In this document: positions 10,801-19,598 of the stretch, piece after piece
Layout of the letters: every line of letters begins with the position of its first letter
Numbering within the stretch: position 1 is the first letter of the stretch
Assembly (NCBI GenBank): GCA_034439655.1
Contig: JAWXAU010000173.1
Span: forward strand, 1-50,889
Length of the DNA stretch: 50,889 bases
Direction of reading: 5' to 3'
DNA from: Bacteroidota bacterium
GTDB lineage: Bacteria > Bacteroidota > Bacteroidia > UKL13-3
Made by a program: the position numbers and the translations under genes
Notes under the pieces: model-generated
Seen by the model: the letters and a program-made list of their open reading frames with translations, nothing else
Database searches by the model: none
Told to the model about the DNA's origin: nothing

Positions 10801-13754
10801 GTTGTATCAGCTATATAAATGGTGTTTCCAAGTGTTATAGAATCGCATCCTGCATCTATATAGTTTCCCATTTTTGCAGTTGATGCTACATCATAGGAGA
10901 GCCAAAAATAATTAGTTCCTTTCGACAATACCATAGAATCTGTAACAGTAAAGTTGTCTCCAGGATATATGATAGTATTGCCAAATTGCGTAGTTGTATT
11001 ATATACAGAATTGGTGCCGGTGTACCACACTTTGGCATTCCTAATTTCAGCAGTATCAGTAGTGCCATTTGTATTGATATTGAAGGCTTGCATGGGTATG
11101 GCATTCCCTGTTCCACCCATCACCACCTTCATAGCTATTACCTGGTTATTGGTAGAACTTTTTTGTACTGAATTTGTATTTTGTGTAGTATTAGAAGATA
11201 TATAATACATGTTTTGAGGCGTATCAACTTTTATAGAATAATCTTCCGATTCTCCATAATATAATTTACCACAAGGCGTAGAATTATAAGTAGTAAAATA
11301 ATCGGCTGTAACCCTTACCGAATGCTGCCCAATGGAGGTTGACGAAGGAATTGTAAAAGCACCCGTTGCTTTAAATCCTGATGAAAGATTATTTTGGACC
11401 ATAATTTCTGTTGAATCGAAAATTCCATTATTATTTAAATCGACCCAAATACAAACATACATATTATAACCATATAATGATATACTATAGTTTACTTGAT
11501 CGCCCTGTGCAACTATGGTACTCAAATTGGAATAATCAGAATACGAGGTAGAACTGCATCCTGTGGTATTATTGATAGAGTCGAGAGTTACATTATTTAT
11601 ATACATATAGGAGCAAGGAGATGTAGAAGTTGGCGGAAAACAATTGCTTACCTTACGGAATCCTGCAGGTGCTGTAATAGTAGGCGTTACAATGGTATCC
11701 ACTGTTACAGAAGCACATTCTGCATCAACGGAATCGCCTAAATTTGCATTAGAGTCTATATCATAAGTAAGCCAAAAATAATGATCGTCATTCTTTTTAA
11801 GTTTTTGTGAACCGCTAAAGGTAAAGGTTCCCGAAGGTGAAGTTTTTGTACTGCCATATTGGGTAGTAGCAGCAAATGTATTGCTCGTTCCTGTATACCA
11901 TAATTTGGCGTTTTCTATATCCGCAACATTGCTTGTTCCATTGGTATTAAACGTAAATGAAAAAACAGTATCGATGGCATTGCATGCAGGAGTAATAGCA
12001 ACACGAAGTATTATATTATTTGTACTGCCTGGTAATATGCTTAATGTATTTTGTTGTAATGATGCGACTGTTTTATAGCTCAATTCTGAACCAATACCCA
12101 CAGCATGCCAGGCAGCAGCTACTGCAAATGATTCAAAGGAACAAGTACCATACAAATCTTCTGCGGCTTTTATAGAATAAGTGCGGGCGTCGGCATACTG
12201 CGAAGAAGTTCCCAAATAATAAGTAAGGGTCCGATAAGCTATCGCTCCAGCTTTCCAAATTCCTATAGAATCCACTTTATAATAATCACCATTGTCATTG
12301 GTTCCTGAGTCGCCGGTACTCAGTAAGTAAAACCAAAAGTTTTGGACGCCACTATTGGTATGTACGCCGCCATTATCACCTGACCCCGTATACCAGTATT
12401 GGCCTTTATAGGTGTTTGGATCACTATATGCTTTTGGGTTTCCGATGGAGCGTATCGTCCAACCTATTTTGGTGCCAAGGGGCCACTCAAATCTATCTGA
12501 ATCGCCATACCACTCGATGGCAGATCCTAAGCAATCGCTGAAGGATTCATTCAATGCACCACTCTCATAAGAGTAAGTTAAATTAGCGGTATTTGAGGTG
12601 AGTCCATGTACTATTTCATGTCCTGCAATATCCAATGAAACCAAAGGCTTGATGGACGAACCATTCCCATCACCATAAGTCATATAACTTCCATTCCAAA
12701 AAGCATTGAAATAACTACTTGAGTAATGTATATAACTTATAAGTTTGAAACCAGAGTTATTGATACTATTTCTATTATAAGTATTTTTTAAATAATCATA
12801 GGTCATTTCCGCACCAAAATGTGCATCGGTAGCATATTCATCATAATTGCTATTCACATTATTCCATGTGGTATCACTATCCGTAAAATCAACCGCACTC
12901 CCATAGCTTGTACCTGTTTTCATATTATAGGTTTCTATACCATTGCCACGATTTTTTTCTCGCAATCTAAAACTATTTGCCGCATAATAGTCTGTATATA
13001 TTTGCCTATCCCCACTCATAGCGGTTTTCGCTGTTACCAAAGTATCGGAGGTGTGAATTCTATCAAGATGTGCAATCACTTTTGCTTGTTGTGCATCTAC
13101 AAATACATACTGACGGCTTAAGGGTTCTGTAGCATATATATCGAATTTATAAGCCAACTTATATTGTGTGGCATCAATTATATAATCGTTTGCTACATAT
13201 ACCAATTCACCTTTTGGATACCAAGTCGCATATACATCATTTGCTTGTTGCTTAATCAACTGTTCGTTTAAAGGATCTTCCCACATATATATTTTTGCGT
13301 TCATATATATCATAGCTTTTTTCAATGCCGCATCTTCCGTTATACTTTTATTAAACCCTATATTAAAATGGTGATATAACAATCCATTCATCGAAACTAT
13401 TTTTCCTTCTTTTACATGCACCAGGTACATCGTATTTTCAACAGGTAAATTATTATATAGTTGTTGGAAACGATAATGGGTATAACCTATTTGATCGGTC
13501 TCATTGGTCAATAATTTGAGACCAAAAGCTTCATTTTCCCCCATTTTGTTTTTAAACCAATCTTCAAAATTTTCAAATATTGGCTGCAATTCAGGTTTGA
13601 AAATAACAAAACTAGGAATCTCCGACTCAGGTTTGAACATGAGCTTGTCGGCAACAGGTTCTAGCTTTTGTTGAATCGATGAAGTTTGTGAATAGACGCA
13701 GCCCGCAGCCGTAAAGACAACTACGATTAAAGTAAGTAGATTTTTTAATGCCAT
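7863..13754 (-). CDS. Second giant T9SS-secreted M4 metalloprotease (tandem paralog)
   Basis: This 1963-residue protein has a signal peptide, FTP-type propeptide and M4 domain that align without gaps to the downstream paralog up to the active site. HEIVH is again at 379-383 with Glu403 as third zinc ligand, and DNGGVH is present. It has two GEVED modules (ending near 834 and 1124) instead of four, and six Ig-like repeats (about 1226-1726) instead of five. The T9SS type A sorting domain occupies roughly the last 80 residues and starts near WPNPSDG. The pair shows duplication followed by repeat gain and loss in the stalk. It is predicted to be released or anchored at the cell surface and to hydrolyse proteins; the real substrate is not visible. 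Confidence 0.93.
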   Translation of the reverse strand: MALKNLLTLIVVVFTAAGCVYSQTSSIQQKLEPVADKLMFKPESEIPSFVIFKPELQPIFENFEDWFKNKMGENEAFGLKLLTNETDQIGYTHYRFQQLYNNLPVENTMYLVHVKEGKIVSMNGLLYHHFNIGFNKSITEDAALKKAMIYMNAKIYMWEDPLNEQLIKQQANDVYATWYPKGELVYVANDYIIDATQYKLAYKFDIYATEPLSRQYVFVDAQQAKVIAHLDRIHTSDTLVTAKTAMSGDRQIYTDYYAANSFRLREKNRGNGIETYNMKTGTSYGSAVDFTDSDTTWNNVNSNYDEYATDAHFGAEMTYDYLKNTYNRNSINNSGFKLISYIHYSSSYFNAFWNGSYMTYGDGNGSSIKPLVSLDIAGHEIVHGLTSNTANLTYSYESGALNESFSDCLGSAIEWYGDSDRFEWPLGTKIGWTIRSIGNPKAYSDPNTYKGQYWYTGSGDNGGVHTNSGVQNFWFYLLSTGDSGTNDNGDYYKVDSIGIWKAGAIAYRTLTYYLGTSSQYADARTYSIKAAEDLYGTCSFESFAVAAAWHAVGIGSELSYKTVASLQQNTLSILPGSTNNIILRVAITPACNAIDTVFSFTFNTNGTSNVADIENAKLWYTGTSNTFAATTQYGSTKTSPSGTFTFSGSQKLKKNDDHYFWLTYDIDSNANLGDSVDAECASVTVDTIVTPTITAPAGFRKVSNCFPPTSTSPCSYMYINNVTLDSINNTTGCSSTSYSDYSNLSTIVAQGDQVNYSISLYGYNMYVCIWVDLNNNGIFDSTEIMVQNNLSSGFKATGAFTIPSSTSIGQHSVRVTADYFTTYNSTPCGKLYYGESEDYSIKVDTPQNMYYISSNTTQNTNSVQKSSTNNQVIAMKVVMGGTGNAIPMQAFNINTNGTTDTAEIRNAKVWYTGTNSVYNTTTQFGNTIIYPGDNFTVTDSMVLSKGTNYFWLSYDVASTAKMGNYIDAGCDSITLGNTIYIADTTNPAGNRKIGYCIPPTSISPCTYMYISNVKLDSINKTSTCSSTSYSDFTSNSTTTSQKKSVTYTVSLYAYDQFINIWVDFDDNGIFDSTEQMVKNKQSSSLKDVGSFTIPSSAPIGKHQMRVMADYISFPASYVCSQLYYGETEDYTLNILPAAPTAVILPNSNVSFCIGGGQLFTTGYDSSYKYQWFKNSSTSLSSGKGHPYDSLYYSPSSAGNDTITVKITDVYNQTTTSSKVVVKISPMPVGGTATISSSTICNGNFVNLSSSGSTGTINWQSYNGSAWSNLGSSANPYKAYPTSNTIYRAYISSGSCGNDSSNQLTVTVIPKSVAGSVSPGSASLCVGDSVNLSITGNTGTIKWQYYNNITWQNSGDTTNSFYIIPTTSIIYRALVTSGICGADSSKNISVTVSPKAAGGTAALSASAICAGDSLSLSLANNIGTIAWQYYNNNVWTNMGSSKNPHKFSPSASNIYRAYLSSGACLPDSSNQLTLTVNPKVVAGSISSSATFICASDSVNLILSNNTGTINWQYNTGSAWQSVGLTSNSIYVKPSSNTNYRAYVTAGTCGSDSTKSATIIVTALPVAGTIIASKTAICPGDTSMLSLSGTTGYIIWQSDIGGNWQNIAANSNTRNVFPNATASYRTVVTNGGCGTDTSKIMTIIVNPKAIAGVASAAASSICPGTTTTFTLTGNTGGIDWQYYSNSTWVSMGDTTNTITVPPTAKSNYRAVVSTICSIDSSNIIIVNVFPVAIVTITPGGPKTLCSPDSITLTTNIAKSYIWSTGDTTQKVTIKQTTVLKVSITDLYGCKATSASNVYTFNNPSTPTLSQQGDTLFALPAGAATYTWEYKGSVIKTTPVNYILPTQKGMFAVSLKDSVGCVSQLSGLYNFNFVNIETIYNNKPKIDVWPNPSDGIYNMIAHVGNGSHISLKVTDITGKLLFQENHTTTSGILNTVVDLSKFSHGIYLLYIDTENGMSVPVKLVRE

Positions 13755-13779
13755 TGAATAGTAGATTTTATTAGCGACG

Positions 13780-13810
13780 CAAAGCTAAATGATTAATAGT
13801 TAATTATCAA
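13780..13810 (-). promoter_or_regulatory. Putative Bacteroidota promoter of the second M4 protease
   Basis: The minus strand carries TTG (13808-13810), a 20-base spacer and TAGCTTTG (13780-13787), which fits the -33/-7 arrangement of Bacteroidota sigma factor promoters. The start codon is 25 bases downstream of the -7 element. The immediate upstream sequence resembles that of the paralog. Confidence 0.5.
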
Positions 13811-13829
13811 TGGTTAATTATTTCCGTCG

Positions 13830-13860
13830 CCCCCCCCCGCGGCGGGGCTATCGGGAGGGG
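13830..13860. repeat. Poly-C tract and GC-rich hairpin repeat
   Basis: A run of nine C (13830-13838) leads into the palindrome CCCCGC-G-GCGGGG (13835-13847), then CTATCGGGAGGGG. In this AT-rich sequence the GC-rich block stands out. The 15-mer starting at 13842 matches 14 of 15 bases of the element at 27694-27708, so this belongs to a dispersed repeat family. It lies about 20 bases upstream of the -33 element of the second protease gene. Confidence 0.6.
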
Positions 13861-13968
13861 TGAATGATTTCTACCAGCAGCAGATTGCTTAAGCTGGATG
13901 TCATTAACCATTCGCCATTATATATTGCCGTTCCGAAACATTGGAAGGCATAAACCATTACAGTTAAA

Positions 13969-15042
13969 TCAAAACGGACTTTGAAAATTTTTATTATTCA
14001 TGAAAACAGTATCTGTGAGCGTTTTTAAAAACTGCACCAAATCACTTTTATCTTGATGTGTAAGTCCTAAACCAAATTGTTTATTGGTTTTAGTCATCAA
14101 AGGGTCAATATTGGGTGAGCTTAATTTCACCCCTGAATTATAAAATTCCACTACTTCCTCCAAAGTTGCAAAACGCCCGTCGTGCATATATGGGGCTGTA
14201 AGTTCAATATTACGTAAAGTAGGAACAGAAAATTTACCTCTATCATATATCTTACCCGTAATCAAAGATCTTCCTTCACTAGGGCCAACTAAAATAGAGT
14301 CGAGGCCATTGTTACTAAATGCATTTGAACTATACAATACACTTCCATGGCAGTGAAAACAATCACCTTTCTCCGACATGTATATTTCGGCACCACGCAT
14401 CTCGGCTGCTGTGAGTGTTGCTTTGTGATTTTTATATTGATCCAACTTTGAATTTGAACTAATCATAGTACGCATAAATTGTGATATGGCGTATACTATC
14501 TTTTGCTGAAGTTCTGGATAAGGTATTTTAGCTATATTTCTTAGGCCAAAAGCCTTTAAAAACAAATCGGGATATAGTGCATGACGCGAAAAACGTGCAT
14601 ATATTGAATCTTGATTTGAATTAAAAAATTCTGGTCCAAAATCAGCAATTCCTTCATGGTCGAGCACATTCTCGCTACCATTCCAATTAAAGTCACTATT
14701 CCATGCCAAATTTATATGAGGAGGTACGCTGATTCTTTCACCAGTTTGTAAAACAAATATTGGAATACTATATGACTTATCAGAATTGTGGCAAGAAGAA
14801 CAACTTCTTCCATTGGTGGAAAGTATATTATCATAATATAACATTCTTCCTAATTGTATGCCTTCTACAGTAAGTGGATTAAACGCTGGTATTACGGGCT
14901 TCGGAAACCCTTTTGGTATTTCTAATTCATAAGGCGTAGGACTAGGAATACCTGTATCAATGGGCTTGTCTTTACGGCAAGTTACTAACAAAACTATTAT
15001 ACCGAAAATTATAAAAAGTGGTTTAGTGAATCTGAAATACAT
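13969..15042 (-). CDS. Di-heme cytochrome c peroxidase/MauG-family lipoprotein, MbnH-like
   Basis: This 357-residue protein has a lipobox (LLVTC, Cys22), so it is predicted to be membrane-anchored in the periplasm. Two heme c motifs are visible, CSSCH at 81-85 and CFHCH at 228-232, with the family-typical YMHDGR near 285-290. The family includes cytochrome c peroxidases, MauG and MbnH. In methanotrophs, MbnH oxidises a tryptophan of the copper protein MbnP to kynurenine. Its start overlaps the end of the MbnP-like gene by 20 bases, so the two are co-transcribed. This pairing favours an MbnH-like role over simple H2O2 removal, though a peroxidase function cannot be excluded. Confidence 0.85.
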   Translation of the reverse strand: MYFRFTKPLFIIFGIIVLLVTCRKDKPIDTGIPSPTPYELEIPKGFPKPVIPAFNPLTVEGIQLGRMLYYDNILSTNGRSCSSCHNSDKSYSIPIFVLQTGERISVPPHINLAWNSDFNWNGSENVLDHEGIADFGPEFFNSNQDSIYARFSRHALYPDLFLKAFGLRNIAKIPYPELQQKIVYAISQFMRTMISSNSKLDQYKNHKATLTAAEMRGAEIYMSEKGDCFHCHGSVLYSSNAFSNNGLDSILVGPSEGRSLITGKIYDRGKFSVPTLRNIELTAPYMHDGRFATLEEVVEFYNSGVKLSSPNIDPLMTKTNKQFGLGLTHQDKSDLVQFLKTLTDTVFMNNKNFQSPF

Positions 15043-15736
15043 CGTTCCCGTTTTTACTTATTTTTTGCATCAATGAATCAATACCCATTATATAGTTCCC
15101 GTCGGTATCAAAATTATAGGTATAGGGATTCTTGAACCATTCACTTAAGTCCATGGTCAATTTTAAATTTGTTCCATTTTTTAACACACTAAAATCTTTA
15201 TTAATATCAATTTTAACCAATTGAGAATTTCTACCTAAGTGCATGGCAAAACCTACGGTATCTTTACTAACGTAATCTCCTTCGAATTGCAGAAAATGAT
15301 AGCCACCTCCCATCATATCAGGCCATGCCATATTTTGTACCTCTAAATTTGACCCCAAGGCATCTGTTACATTACTAGCGGAATCTACGCCTATAAAAAA
15401 TGAAATACCATTATAATTTCCTTCTACATTTTGTAGCCAAGTTCTAACAGTACTCAATTCAGATTCGACATCAACCAACCAATGAACAGGCAAAAAAACA
15501 TTATTGCCCGTATTTCTTTTTAACACAATATTTGAAATAAAATATCTTAAATGCCTTACTCTATATTTATTGCCTGCTTGGTTAGTATACCAATCCTTAT
15601 ATAAACTTAAATGGGAAGTTTCAACTACATGGTTTAAAGATATAGTGAACTTAGGGTTTGGCTCAATCACTATTGGGTTTTTTTTGCAAGAAAACGCAAA
15701 AACGATAAGGCCTGAATATATAAAAAATAATTTCAT
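15023..15736 (-). CDS. MbnP-like copper-binding lipoprotein
   Basis: This 237-residue protein has a lipobox (FAFSC, Cys17). It matches the MbnP family by the stretch FFIGVDSASNVTDAL followed by AWPDMMGGGYHFL. Trp138 in AWPDM is a candidate for oxidation by the downstream di-heme partner; it is chosen from family pattern, not structure. Characterised MbnP binds copper in the periplasm. The gene is the first of a two-gene operon with the MbnH-like gene (20-base overlap) and is divergent from nadA. In this window it would suit scavenging of copper for NosZ or sequestration of excess copper. Confidence 0.82.
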   Translation of the reverse strand: MKLFFIYSGLIVFAFSCKKNPIVIEPNPKFTISLNHVVETSHLSLYKDWYTNQAGNKYRVRHLRYFISNIVLKRNTGNNVFLPVHWLVDVESELSTVRTWLQNVEGNYNGISFFIGVDSASNVTDALGSNLEVQNMAWPDMMGGGYHFLQFEGDYVSKDTVGFAMHLGRNSQLVKIDINKDFSVLKNGTNLKLTMDLSEWFKNPYTYNFDTDGNYIMGIDSLMQKISKNGNDVFQIH

Positions 15737-15749
15737 TTTAAAGTTCCTA

Positions 15750-15776
15750 CAAAATTAATATCCTATAATGATTATA
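15750..15776 (-). promoter_or_regulatory. Putative mbnP promoter with adjacent palindrome
   Basis: On the minus strand TAATTTTG (15750-15757) fits the -7 consensus TAnnTTTG, 13 bases upstream of the mbnP-like start codon. Just upstream of it is a perfect palindrome TATAAT-G-ATTATA (15764-15776), in the spacer region where a repressor could act. AT-richness makes chance palindromes common, so confidence is limited. Confidence 0.35.
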
Positions 15777-15863
15777 ACATGATATATCTCACAAAAAAAA
15801 CTAATATAAATCATAAAAATAAGTTTAAAGAGACCTCAATTTTGAAAATTCCATCGCAATCGC

Positions 15864-16865
15864 ATGAACACAGAATTATTTTTGTCTGAAAATGGCACAC
15901 TCACCATTCAAGATTATTATACTGAAATCGCTAGGTTAAAAAAAGAAAAAAATGTGGTGATACTATCACATTATTATATGCCTCCCCAATTACAGTTATT
16001 GGTAGATGAAGGTGGTATTGCCGATTTTTTGGGCGATTCACTTGGGTTAAGTATCGAAGCTACAAAAGTGAAACAAGAAAATATTATATTTTGTGGAGTA
16101 AGTTTTATGGCCGAAACCGCTAAAATTTTGAACCCGACAAAAAATGTGTTTATCCCCAATAAAAATGCAGGATGTTCACTAGCTTCAAGTATTACAGCCA
16201 ATGATTTGAAGAATTTCAAAAAAAGATTCCCGAATATTCCCATCATTGGATATGTGAACACCTACGCTGAAACCAAAGCAGAATGCGATATCTGCTGCAC
16301 TTCCCGAAATGCGTTGAACATCGTCCGCTCATTTACAGAAGAAACCTTAATGTTTGTTCCAGATAAATATATGGGTGCAAATTTACGTACCAGAATTCAT
16401 CGTGAAACAGGGAAAAATATGATGCTGTGGGATGGGAAATGTGAAGTACATGAGCAATTTAAAAGTGATTCATTTAATATTATTAAAAGCCAATACCCCA
16501 ATGCTAAAATGTTGCTACATTGGGAAGTGCCTGAAGCCACAGTTAAAGAGAATTTAGAAGAAATGGGAGGTGTTTTGGGCAGCACCAGTGATATAATAAA
16601 CTATGTAAAAAATAGTAAAGATCATACTTTTATACTGGGCTCTGAATGCGATTTGGGAAGTACTTTAAAACGGTTGTACGCCGACAAACAATTTATAACG
16701 CCCTGTATCAAATGCCAGTATATGAAAATGATTACGCTCGATGCTACATTAAATGTCTTAAATGCGATTGGAAATGAAGAACAAAAAAACTATGAAATAA
16801 AATTAGATGATGAAATTATATATAAAGCCGCAATACCTTTAAAAAGGATGCTCGAATTTAGTTGA
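15864..16865 (+). CDS. nadA: Quinolinate synthase NadA
   Basis: This 333-residue enzyme condenses iminoaspartate with dihydroxyacetone phosphate to quinolinate in de novo NAD synthesis, using an oxygen-sensitive [4Fe-4S] cluster. The three cluster cysteines are recognisable: Cys104 in NAGCSLA, Cys193 in WDGKCEVHEQF, and Cys281 or Cys284 in CIKCQYMKM. Further family motifs include SHYYMPP near the N-terminus and GSECDLGS near 259-266. The length is normal. It is followed within a few bases by nadB, which supplies the iminoaspartate. No nadC is seen in the window. Confidence 0.97.
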   Translation: MNTELFLSENGTLTIQDYYTEIARLKKEKNVVILSHYYMPPQLQLLVDEGGIADFLGDSLGLSIEATKVKQENIIFCGVSFMAETAKILNPTKNVFIPNKNAGCSLASSITANDLKNFKKRFPNIPIIGYVNTYAETKAECDICCTSRNALNIVRSFTEETLMFVPDKYMGANLRTRIHRETGKNMMLWDGKCEVHEQFKSDSFNIIKSQYPNAKMLLHWEVPEATVKENLEEMGGVLGSTSDIINYVKNSKDHTFILGSECDLGSTLKRLYADKQFITPCIKCQYMKMITLDATLNVLNAIGNEEQKNYEIKLDDEIIYKAAIPLKRMLEFS

Positions 16866-16872
16866 ACAATTG

Positions 16873-18447
16873 ATGAATCCTAAATTAAATATAATCTGCG
16901 TGGGAGGTGGTATCAGTGGGTTGACATTTGCCCTAAAAGCAGTTGCTTTTGCCAAGGTATATCTCATAGCAAAAGATGGTTTATATATATCAAACTCATA
17001 CCAAGCCAAAGGCGGGATAGCAGCGGTGTTTGCAGACAATGATTCAGTGGATGCACATATACAAGACACCCTTGTGGCAGGAGAAGGATTATGCAATAAT
17101 CATGCGGTGAACTTTATGATAAGAAATGCCAAAGAAAGTATTATAGAATTGTTAAGGTTAGGAGTAGATTTTACCCAAGATCATCACAGGAATTTAGATT
17201 TATCAAAAGAAGGAGGGCACAGACATAACCGCATTGTACATGCAAAAGATGAAACAGGCAAGCACGTTATTGAAACATTGGTGAAATTGGTTCGTGAGCA
17301 CCCCAATATTTATATATATGAAAATCATTTTGCAATTGATTTGATTATAGAAAATGGTGAATGTTGCGGAGCTACCATCCTTGATCAAGATAAGAATGAA
17401 ATATATAAACTATTTGCTGATAAAACAATATTAGCAACTGGAGGAGCTGCACAAGTTTATGCATTAAACACAAATCCCAACAGTGCATCAGGTGATGGCT
17501 TTGCAATGGCTTACCGAGTTGGAGCAGAAATTTCTAATATGGAATTTGTGCAATTTCATCCAACTATGTTATATTTGAAAAACCAAGAGGAAAATATATT
17601 AATTAGTGAAGCCTTACGTGGTGCTGGTGCGGAGCTAAAGAATTTGGATGGTAGCATCTTTATGAACAAATATCATCCCATGGGTTCACTAGCTCCACGC
17701 GATATTGTTACAAGAAGTATGATAAAGGAAATGCAAAAATGTCATTCTGATTTTTTATATCTTGATGCAACGCATATAGAGAATGGACTATTAGAAACTG
17801 AATTTCCATACATATATAATATATGCAAAAAATATGGAATAGATATTAGTAAGCGTATGATACCTGTGGCACCTGCTGCACATTATATATGTGGTGGTGT
17901 AAATACTGATTTAACAGGTAGAACCTCAGTTCCTAATCTATTTGCTATTGGTGAAGTGGCGTGTACAGGGGTGCATGGGGCTAACAGACTCGCCAGCAAT
18001 TCTCTGTTGGAGGGATTGGTGTTTGCGAATGCTGCGGCGATGTATATTCAATATTCGCCGATAGGAATACATGAATATTATAAACATATTATAACGCATG
18101 TAACAGAGGAAAAACCACCAAAAAGTAGCATATCTGTCGATTTAAAAAAGATACAATCCCTAATGTGGGCTAATGTCGGCATTGTTAGAAATGAAGAAGC
18201 GTTGAACAAGGCAAAATATACATTAAAAAAATGGGAAGGCGAATTATTGGATATAAATCCTAAGAATACACTTTCAAGAGATAATTGCGAATTATTGAAT
18301 ATGGTACAGACTAGTCTGCTCATAACAGAAGCTGCAATAGTTAGGAAGGAAAGTATCGGCACTCACTATAGAGATGATAGTATACACAATATTCAAAAAA
18401 ATATTTTTCAGGGCAACATAAATTCTAAAGAGGAATTTACCTTATAA
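16873..18447 (+). CDS. nadB: L-aspartate oxidase NadB
   Basis: This flavoprotein oxidises L-aspartate to iminoaspartate for NadA. The FAD-binding GGGISG is at residues 11-16. The fumarate reductase/succinate dehydrogenase-type fold shows KGGIAA, ATGGAAQVY, EFVQFHPT and HGANRLASNSLLEGLVF. A TTG codon at 16870 would add one residue; I chose the ATG at 16873. It lies 7 bases after nadA and is surely co-transcribed. At 524 residues it is of normal length. Confidence 0.96.
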   Translation: MNPKLNIICVGGGISGLTFALKAVAFAKVYLIAKDGLYISNSYQAKGGIAAVFADNDSVDAHIQDTLVAGEGLCNNHAVNFMIRNAKESIIELLRLGVDFTQDHHRNLDLSKEGGHRHNRIVHAKDETGKHVIETLVKLVREHPNIYIYENHFAIDLIIENGECCGATILDQDKNEIYKLFADKTILATGGAAQVYALNTNPNSASGDGFAMAYRVGAEISNMEFVQFHPTMLYLKNQEENILISEALRGAGAELKNLDGSIFMNKYHPMGSLAPRDIVTRSMIKEMQKCHSDFLYLDATHIENGLLETEFPYIYNICKKYGIDISKRMIPVAPAAHYICGGVNTDLTGRTSVPNLFAIGEVACTGVHGANRLASNSLLEGLVFANAAAMYIQYSPIGIHEYYKHIITHVTEEKPPKSSISVDLKKIQSLMWANVGIVRNEEALNKAKYTLKKWEGELLDINPKNTLSRDNCELLNMVQTSLLITEAAIVRKESIGTHYRDDSIHNIQKNIFQGNINSKEEFTL

Positions 18448-18534
18448 AAAAACAGCATAGTTGCTTTTCTGATTTGAATCATATTTTGACAAGTTTGTTT
18501 CATGGTAATTTGTATCATTAAAATATAAATCGTT

Positions 18535-19581
18535 TTGACTGAGAAATTTTTTCCTGAAGTAGCTGTAATTGTGCTAAACCACAATGGAAAAAAATTTCTA
18601 GATGATTGCTTTAATTCTATAAGGTTAACCACATATTCCAATTATAGAATTTACTTATTGGATAATGCATCCACCGATGATGATGTGACTTATGTTAGGT
18701 CAACTTTCCCTGAAGTACATATTATACAAAATAGCGAAAATAATGGTTTTTGTGCTGCCTATAATTTAGCATTTACACAATGCACAGGAAAGTATTTTCT
18801 TTGTTTGAATAATGATGTGAAAGTAAAACCTGATTGGCTTACACATTTAGTAAATGTGGCAGAAGAAGATGATATGATAGCCGCACTACAGCCTAAAATT
18901 GTTTCCTTTTTTGATGAGCATAAATTTGAATATGCTGGTTCGAGTGGTGGCATGATGGATATATATGGTTTCCCATTTTTGCGTGGGCGTGTATTTGATA
19001 CTATTGAAGATGATAACGGACAATATGATGACATCTCGGATATCTTTTGGAGTTGCGGTGCTGCCTGCTTTATTAGAGCTTCAGTACTCAAAGAAATAGG
19101 AATATTTGACGAAACTATTGTGCACCACATGGATGAAATAGATTTGAATTGGAGAATGCATTTAATGGGCTATAAAGTTAAAGTAGTGCCGCAATCTATT
19201 ATACTTCATTATGGGGGTGCAACTATACAACAACAAAGTTTTAAGAAAATGTATTGGAATCATCGTAATTCATTATACCTATTATTGAAAAACTATGGTA
19301 TTAAAAATGCGATTTCAAAATCATTCGTGCATGTATTGCTCGACTATATAGCTATTGGTAAAAGTGTTGTATCTCTTGAATTTACTAGAGCTTTAGCAAT
19401 ATTCTATGCACATTTATGGATTACACTTAATATTTTTCTGATTAACAAAAAGAGAAATCAAGTGCAAAAAATGAGGACTAAAAATGATGATTATATACGC
19501 AGTAAATTTTATCCCAAAAGTGTTGTGTGGCAATATTTCTTTAGCAACAAGAAAACTTACACAGAACTTATCAAACATTAA
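18535..19581 (+). CDS. Family 2 glycosyltransferase (rhamnosyltransferase-like)
   Basis: This 348-residue protein has a GT-A fold domain of the WcaE/RfbF type. It begins VAVIVLNHNGKKFL, has a nucleotide-sugar NND motif in CLNNDVKVKP, and an acceptor-site region HMDEIDLNWRM. A hydrophobic stretch in the last third (about 280-305) suggests membrane association. It probably transfers a sugar onto a polysaccharide or lipid-linked glycan. The start codon appears to be TTG, since the catalytic domain begins only 8 residues later and no in-frame ATG fits. It precedes dTDP-sugar genes, so a deoxysugar donor is plausible. Confidence 0.85.
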   Translation: MTEKFFPEVAVIVLNHNGKKFLDDCFNSIRLTTYSNYRIYLLDNASTDDDVTYVRSTFPEVHIIQNSENNGFCAAYNLAFTQCTGKYFLCLNNDVKVKPDWLTHLVNVAEEDDMIAALQPKIVSFFDEHKFEYAGSSGGMMDIYGFPFLRGRVFDTIEDDNGQYDDISDIFWSCGAACFIRASVLKEIGIFDETIVHHMDEIDLNWRMHLMGYKVKVVPQSIILHYGGATIQQQSFKKMYWNHRNSLYLLLKNYGIKNAISKSFVHVLLDYIAIGKSVVSLEFTRALAIFYAHLWITLNIFLINKKRNQVQKMRTKNDDYIRSKFYPKSVVWQYFFSNKKTYTELIKH

Positions 19582-19598
19582 AATAAATCTCATATATT

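Noticed and set aside
18448-18534. Possible promoter with TTTG elements before the glycosyltransferase
   Set aside because: Spacing does not fit TAnnTTTG with a proper -33, so it was not annotated.
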